Positions 1 to 4,600 of a stretch of 7,597 nt of DNA are shown here, in pieces (within the stretch, counting starts at the first letter, position 1; every line of letters begins with the position of its first letter). The translations under genes and the position numbers were made by a program. The stretch comes from CAZDME01 sp964506785 [NCBI: uncultured bacterium] (GTDB taxonomy: Bacteria; CAZDME01; JAYEMH01), in NCBI GenBank assembly GCA_964506785.1, contig CAZDME010000060.1, positions 1 to 7,597 on the forward strand. Reading direction: 5' to 3'. The notes under the pieces are model-generated. The model worked only from the letters and a program-made list of their open reading frames with translations, searched no databases and was not told the DNA's origin.

Positions 1-55
1 TGAGCAAATATACCCTAATCGAGTGGTTTTAAATAGAAAAGGAAAAGAAGTAATT
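1..55. other. Short intergenic end of window, nothing recognised
   Basis: After the small peptide stop there is AT-rich, pyrimidine-rich minus-strand sequence with no ATG in any minus frame, no hairpin plus T run, and no clear promoter. The operon may therefore continue below position 1, for example into a transporter, protease or further precursor gene. Confidence 0.5.
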
Positions 56-208
56 TCAGCTAAGCAAATGCATACAGGGAGCTGCAGTTTTACAGAGCAA
101 CCCCATATCTCCCCAGACCGTATCACAAACGGCCGAGAGCACTTCTATCTCTTTCTCATAAACAATTTTAGGCTGGAGATATTTCTTTAAAGTTTTCTTT
201 CTCTCCAT
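56..208 (-). CDS. Candidate RiPP precursor peptide, 50 aa
   Basis: An ATG at 208-206 opens a 50-residue frame that ends at TGA (58-56). The N-terminal half is a basic, leader-like stretch (MERKKTLKKYLQPKIVYEKE, then IEVLSAV) with 7 Lys and 1 Arg in the first 19 residues. The C-terminal half, from about residue 28 (CDTVWGDMGLLCKTAAPC then MHLLS), carries all three Cys (28, 39, 45), the only Trp (32) and both Gly. The change from a charged leader to a Cys/Gly/Trp core is what substrates of radical SAM/SPASM enzymes look like. The start is one base after the radical SAM stop (TAAAATG) and has a strong GAGGTGG ribosome site. There is no hydrophobic signal peptide, so export would need a transporter after modification. 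Possible modifications are Cys thioethers or a three-residue cyclophane at W32-G33-D34; neither is shown. I recall similar K-P-x-I-x-Y-E-type small peptides near radical SAM genes but cannot name a family. The main alternative is a chance short frame. Confidence 0.7.
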   Translation of the reverse strand: MERKKTLKKYLQPKIVYEKEIEVLSAVCDTVWGDMGLLCKTAAPCMHLLS

Positions 209-209
209 T

Positions 210-1241
210 TTAAGCCACCTCTTTCTCCTTTAGTCTTTCCTCTGTAACTTTTTTCACTATTTCAGCTACCTCGCAGGCACGGCTTGATTTCCCCCAGAGA
301 TTTCCGTCTTCCATCTGAGCTATTCCATAGCAGCGGCTACAATACGGGATTAAAAGACATCCCTGGCAGTCACTTAAAAAGCTTATTTTTCTTTTTCGCA
401 ATTTCTCTAATAAAGGCGCCCTTTGTAATTTATCAATTGAATCCTCAAGAATATTACCAATCTTTTCCCTTATCCCTACACAGGGAAAAACTTCGCCTCC
501 GGGCGAGATAGCGAAATTATTAACTCCGGCGTTACAAAAAAGAGAGTTCGTAGATTGGGAAGAAAGGCATTCTAAATTCATCGGCCGGCTGCGGATAAAT
601 TCCTCTAAATCTTTACCGGTCAGGCGTTTTTCTATCGGGACTAAAGAACCATCCCTTCGGGGAGCGATATTAAAATCATAGATAAATTTAGCCTCAAGAT
701 TTTGGCTTAATTTTTCCACCTCCTTAAATTCCCCCAAATTTTCCTTTAAAACCATACACTTTAAGGCTATATTTATGTTTTCTTCCTTTAATCTAAAGAG
801 CGCCTTAAAGGTCTTATCGAAGGAACCTTCAACCTGGGTAATCTTATCGTGGGTACTGGATTTTATTCCATACAGACTAACCTCAACCGATAAAGGATGG
901 ATTTTCTTTATCTCTTTGATTATTTCTTTACTTAGCCGGGTGCCATTAGTAAAAATTCTCTGGGCAAAGCCAAGTTTATAGGCAAAGCGGATAATCTCTA
1001 AAAAATCCTCCCGGCAGAGAACTTCGCCGCCGCTCCAGATTAAAAATAAAGCATTAGCCCGCGCCAATGCCGAAAGAATCTCCTTAACCTTCCTTGTGTC
1101 CAATTCCTGCTTTCCATCTTCGGGTATTACATAACAATGCTGGCATTTAAGGTTACAGCGATAAGTCAACTCCCAATGGATAATGAAAGGAATTTTTTGC
1201 TCAATGGTTTTTCCAAAAATTTTACTATAATAATTCACCAT
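210..1241 (-). CDS. Radical SAM/SPASM peptide maturase, 343 aa
   Basis: The enzyme cleaves S-adenosylmethionine to a 5'-deoxyadenosyl radical and is predicted to modify the small peptide encoded just downstream. Seen: the CX3CX2C 4Fe-4S site is at C29, C33 and C36 (TYRCNLKCQHCYV). The SAM-binding GGE is at 71-73, followed by FTNG (97-100) and VEVSLYG (119-125). The C-terminal SPASM domain has C236, C254 (FAISPGGEVFPC), C292, C295, C301, C304 and C323, enough for two auxiliary clusters. The spacing CX2CX5CX2C at 292-304 is one residue shorter in the last gap than the textbook CX2CX5CX3C. The length is typical of peptide-modifying SPASM enzymes (PqqE, AlbA, anSME-like). It has no N-terminal PqqD fusion because that domain is the separate upstream gene. 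The start ATG is one base after the pqqD stop. A weak AAGG lies 12 bases upstream, consistent with coupling. The bond formed (thioether, cyclophane, epimer or other) cannot be read from the sequence. Confidence 0.92.
   Translation of the reverse strand: MVNYYSKIFGKTIEQKIPFIIHWELTYRCNLKCQHCYVIPEDGKQELDTRKVKEILSALARANALFLIWSGGEVLCREDFLEIIRFAYKLGFAQRIFTNGTRLSKEIIKEIKKIHPLSVEVSLYGIKSSTHDKITQVEGSFDKTFKALFRLKEENINIALKCMVLKENLGEFKEVEKLSQNLEAKFIYDFNIAPRRDGSLVPIEKRLTGKDLEEFIRSRPMNLECLSSQSTNSLFCNAGVNNFAISPGGEVFPCVGIREKIGNILEDSIDKLQRAPLLEKLRKRKISFLSDCQGCLLIPYCSRCYGIAQMEDGNLWGKSSRACEVAEIVKKVTEERLKEKEVA
215..221 (-). promoter_or_regulatory. Strong ribosome binding site for the small peptide gene
   Basis: GAGGTGG lies inside the last codons of the radical SAM gene, 6 bases before the ATG at 208-206. 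It is stronger than the site of the radical SAM gene itself, which suits a precursor peptide needed in excess over its enzyme. It also argues that the 50-codon frame is a real gene. Confidence 0.7.
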
Positions 1242-1242
1242 T

Positions 1243-1563
1243 TTATTCTTTTACCTTATCTGCCATTTTCTTGCTAATCAGGACAGCAATGAATTCTTTA
1301 GTATCGGTAAGGGCTTTACCCTTTGAAACCTCAAATTTCTGAGTGAGTGCCCGGGAAATCTCTGAAATTTTATTTTTCCCGTCAATGGCTTCCCAGATAA
1401 ACGAACCCGCCTCATTTAACACCCTCACCATGCCTGCCTCCGGCAGAACTATCACCGCTTCTCCATCAATGATTCTGGAAGCCGCTCCCGGAGATTTCCT
1501 GAGCACCGAATTTTCGTCCAAATTCTTTAAAATATGGGGCAATTTATTAAGTTTATCAGCCAT
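1243..1563 (-). CDS. PqqD-like RiPP recognition protein (peptide chaperone), 106 aa
   Basis: The length and pattern fit the PqqD family, the stand-alone form of the RiPP recognition element, a small winged-helix fold that binds leader peptides and presents them to the radical SAM enzyme. Seen: the core runs from about residue 21 to 105. It has beta-strand-like IIDGEAVIVLPEAGMVRVLN, the family hallmark of an LNEAGSFIWEAIDG segment (49-62), then helices ISEISRALTQKF and TKEFIAVLISKKM. There is no signal peptide, so it is cytoplasmic. The chosen ATG lies 9 bases after a strong -10 box, which implies a nearly leaderless message. GTG at codon 20 (1506-1504) would also keep the whole domain and is an alternative start. 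The stop is one base from the radical SAM start (TAAAATG), so the two are translationally coupled. PqqD homologues also occur in PQQ, mycofactocin and many RiPP clusters; the context here favours a RiPP role. Confidence 0.85.
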   Translation of the reverse strand: MADKLNKLPHILKNLDENSVLRKSPGAASRIIDGEAVIVLPEAGMVRVLNEAGSFIWEAIDGKNKISEISRALTQKFEVSKGKALTDTKEFIAVLISKKMADKVKE

Positions 1564-1572
1564 CGGTATAAC

Positions 1573-1601
1573 AGTTTAACAGGGATAGGAAAAGCTGTCA
1601 A
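1573..1601 (-). promoter_or_regulatory. Sigma70-like promoter of the pqqD-radical SAM-peptide unit
   Basis: On the minus strand, a perfect -35 box TTGACA (1601-1596) is followed by exactly 17 bases and then TAAACT (1578-1573, 4 of 6 matches to TATAAT), preceded by an extended -10 TG (TGTTAAACT). The predicted transcription start is near 1567-1566, only 3-4 bases before the ATG at 1563. The mRNA would therefore be nearly leaderless. No Shine-Dalgarno sequence lies between the -10 box and the ATG, which fits. This would give the three downstream genes their own transcript, independent of the large protease gene. Confidence 0.6.
1575..1601. repeat. Imperfect inverted repeat spanning the promoter
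   Basis: Read on the minus strand, TTGACAG (1601-1595) pairs with CTGTTAA (1581-1575) over 7 positions, one of them a G-T wobble, with 13 bases between the arms. The arms overlap the -35 and -10 boxes. It could be an operator or a chance result of the promoter sequence. It lacks a following T run, so it is not a convincing terminator for the upstream gene. Confidence 0.25.
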
Positions 1602-1619
1602 GGGAAACGGAATCATCTA

Positions 1620-4600
1620 TTAACGGGCGGCTAAGAAAAGCTTGTTGAAAATAAGGGTTATTTTCTCCATTAATTTCCTAACTGCCTTTCTGACTGCATA
1701 AGGCAGTTTCTCAAAATTTTCTTCTGCCATTTCTAATTGCTTTTCCAGGTTTTTCTTTAAATCTCTATTTTCACGAATTACTTTATCCATTACCTCAGCG
1801 GCCGAAATACCTTTTACTTCCTTCTCCATCATCTTCTCATACTTCTCCTTCAGTTTATTTACGTAAGAAGCAAGCTCTGCTTTGCCCGCTTCCTTAGAAT
1901 CCGATAAAGATTCCATCTTTTTACCCAGTGATTCTAAAAGCCGGGTCATACCAGATTTAGGAGCCAAAGAGGTTTTCCCCTTCTTAGTTGCTTTTTTCTT
2001 CCGGGGCTGACGGAGAGAATTCAAAGAATCCTCCGTTTCTTCTTCAGAAATCTCCTCTTTCTCTTCCGATTCTTCAATAACCGCCGGTTTGGGCTTAACT
2101 ATCTCATCAATCCTGACTGCCGGGGCCGAAATTTCTCCGGCTCTCTTTGCTTCTCCAGATATGGCGGAAAGAAAATGTGTCTTGTTTTGTTCATCAAATT
2201 CGCGTATAGCCCTGGCAATTCTATCTACGGAAATATCAGGATTCGTTATTTTTTCCTGTAAGCTTTTTATCTGGTTAAGCTTCTCGGCAACTCTCTGAAG
2301 AAGCTGGCTAGCCGCTTTTTTAGCGTCTAAAGTAGGCTTTATCTGTATAGATCTTATATACCTTAACTTCTCTTCAACAATTTCAAGAAGGCTTTTAACT
2401 TTCTTCTTGGAAGTTGTTTCTTCCTCATTTTCGGCAGGGCTGCTGCTTCCCGCATCTTCTTCTTCGCTTTCATCTTCAGGGGCATTAACAACGGTGGTAG
2501 AAATATCCCCCAAAGCGGGCTGAGAAATCGGCAGCTCTAAAGCCGGGTCACCAAACAAACAATAGGTTTGAATTAAATCTTCGTAGATATTTCCTGTTTC
2601 GGCAAAAAGTTTAATCTTGGCCTGGGTGGTAGCCGCTCCCAGGGAACGGTGGTAATCCTCAAAAACGGCCTGGAACAGGCCTTGATTTAGCACCCGATGC
2701 CCCTGCGGCTCACCCATACCCGTCGGAGACCAGCAGGCAATAGCACCTTTTTCGGCTGGCAAAAACATTGCTTCAGCCAGACAATCCCCAAAGGGCTGAA
2801 TAAAGAAACCATTCAGACAATTCATGGTAATGACAAAAGGATACTTTCCCAGATTATTGATAGATTCCAGGTGGTAGCTCTGGAAAATGTATTCTGCCGC
2901 CCAGATATCAATAGAGCCATGGCCGACGTAATTAAGTATCAAGCTCCCTTTATCGAACTGCTCAATAATATCTTCGGTGCAAGCCGCCGGCGTCTCATAC
3001 TGGCTTAGATAAACCTTAGCCGTTTCATAATCAGCCGGCAGGATACTTTGAAGTAAATCGTTGGTTTCTTCAAACACTGTCTCGTCATTATCCGCCACAA
3101 AGACCACCCGTTTTTCCCATCCGGTAAAAGCAGCCGCTTCATAACTAAATATCTTATTTACCGCCTGGGTAAGTTCTTCTTCGGTTTTGACCGAAAATCT
3201 TCCCAGAAACATATCCGGCAGTAAATCATCCTCGCCATCCAAACAGACAAACCAGTTATCACTGGCTGTTTCGCCTAAATAGGGAGTAACCATAAGATAA
3301 GAGGGCAAGATATTTTTATCCCCCCGTCCCCAATAGTATTTATAGTCATAGGTGGCATCCCCCACCAAAAGCACATAGGTAGGCGCCGGCTTCAGCCAGT
3401 ATTTATATGTGAAAGTCAGAAAATCCTTAATGGCATGAGGGGAGGCAATACCAAAGTTAAACTCATCATAGATATCCTCTAATTTCACTACTTTAACCGC
3501 TAATCCCTGGGCCGCTCTTAACTCGGCTAAAGGTAAAATTTCCTCATAAAAAGCCTCCGGGGTGATAAATAGATAATCAGCCTGTTGAAAGATTACCTGC
3601 AGGCTTGACGGTTCATTTTCCTCGATTGCCGCCGCTTCTTTAATCTTATCTTCAGTTAAAGCCAGGCCTTGAGAAAAGTCAGCGGCAAAATTAAAGGTAT
3701 GATTAGCGCCTTCAACCTCCACCAGGCTGGGCGCGCCCAAATAAACGGGTGAAAGGGAATTACTGATATCATAAAGTTTAACCTCTGGTTGACTGAAATT
3801 GGAAATCTGGATAGTCGCTTCAGCTTCTGAATTGGTAAAGGCGCATTCATCCTCTTCAGCCATAAATTTCTTCCAGTACTTTATATCAAAATAGTCAACC
3901 AGGATTAAATCATAGGCACAGCCGGTATCCAGCACAGGAAGAATAGTTACGGTATTTGTCCCTTCATTAAGATAACTCTGCGGAAAATCTATGGTTAACG
4001 TTTGAACCGCGCGCCCGTCCCAGGTAGTTTCAATTAACAGATGGTCATTTAGATAAAGATAGACATGGTGATTGGGATGCGGCTCAACATCAAAAAATCC
4101 CCAGAGAACGATTTCTATCTGCGCCGGATTATCAAGATTCTCCACATCAATGTTAGCCAGGTTAAATGATATCTCTCCGCCTGAGCCGCCCCAGAAATAT
4201 TTCTGCCAGAGCCAGCGCTCCTGTTCATTATCGCCGGGTTGCTCGCCCCAATAGAGGCTGTTCGTTTCCTCGTGGTGGATGGCACCGAAACTATAGAGAG
4301 GGGCGCCTAATCCCATCTGGACAGAATTTTCTTCCATCCTTAAACCCTGGCCGTCAGTATTAACCAGCCAGTAAACATTGGTATCAGTATATTTAGTTTC
4401 TTTCTTCTCTCCGTAGAATTCCACATAGTCGCTGGAAGAGAAACTTAGAGAATCAGCGCTGACCACCCGGATAGCCGTCTCTTCTCCGGATTGGTAGAGT
4501 TTAAGTTCAAGAGGATTAATTTGAGAGAGGTCTATGCCGGCCGCTTCTAAATCGGCTCCGGTCAGGCGGTAAATGCCGTCTTCCTTGACGGAAATTTTAG

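Noticed and set aside
284-511. Plus-strand open frame of 75 codons opposite the radical SAM gene
   Set aside because: It lies fully antisense to a well-supported enzyme gene, has no recognisable motif, and its composition follows from the opposite strand.
1343-1579. Plus-strand frame of 78 codons opposite the pqqD-like gene
   Set aside because: It is the antisense shadow of the PqqD-like reading frame, with no supporting domain or ribosome site.
1564-1619. Terminator after the large peptidase gene
   Set aside because: The only pairing is a 7-bp stem with a wobble and a 13-base loop, not followed by a T run. The same bases are better explained as a promoter.
2697-3008. Plus-strand frame of 103 codons opposite the C25 catalytic domain
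   Set aside because: It covers the conserved GHG and CLNG coding region on the other strand and has no family resemblance of its own.
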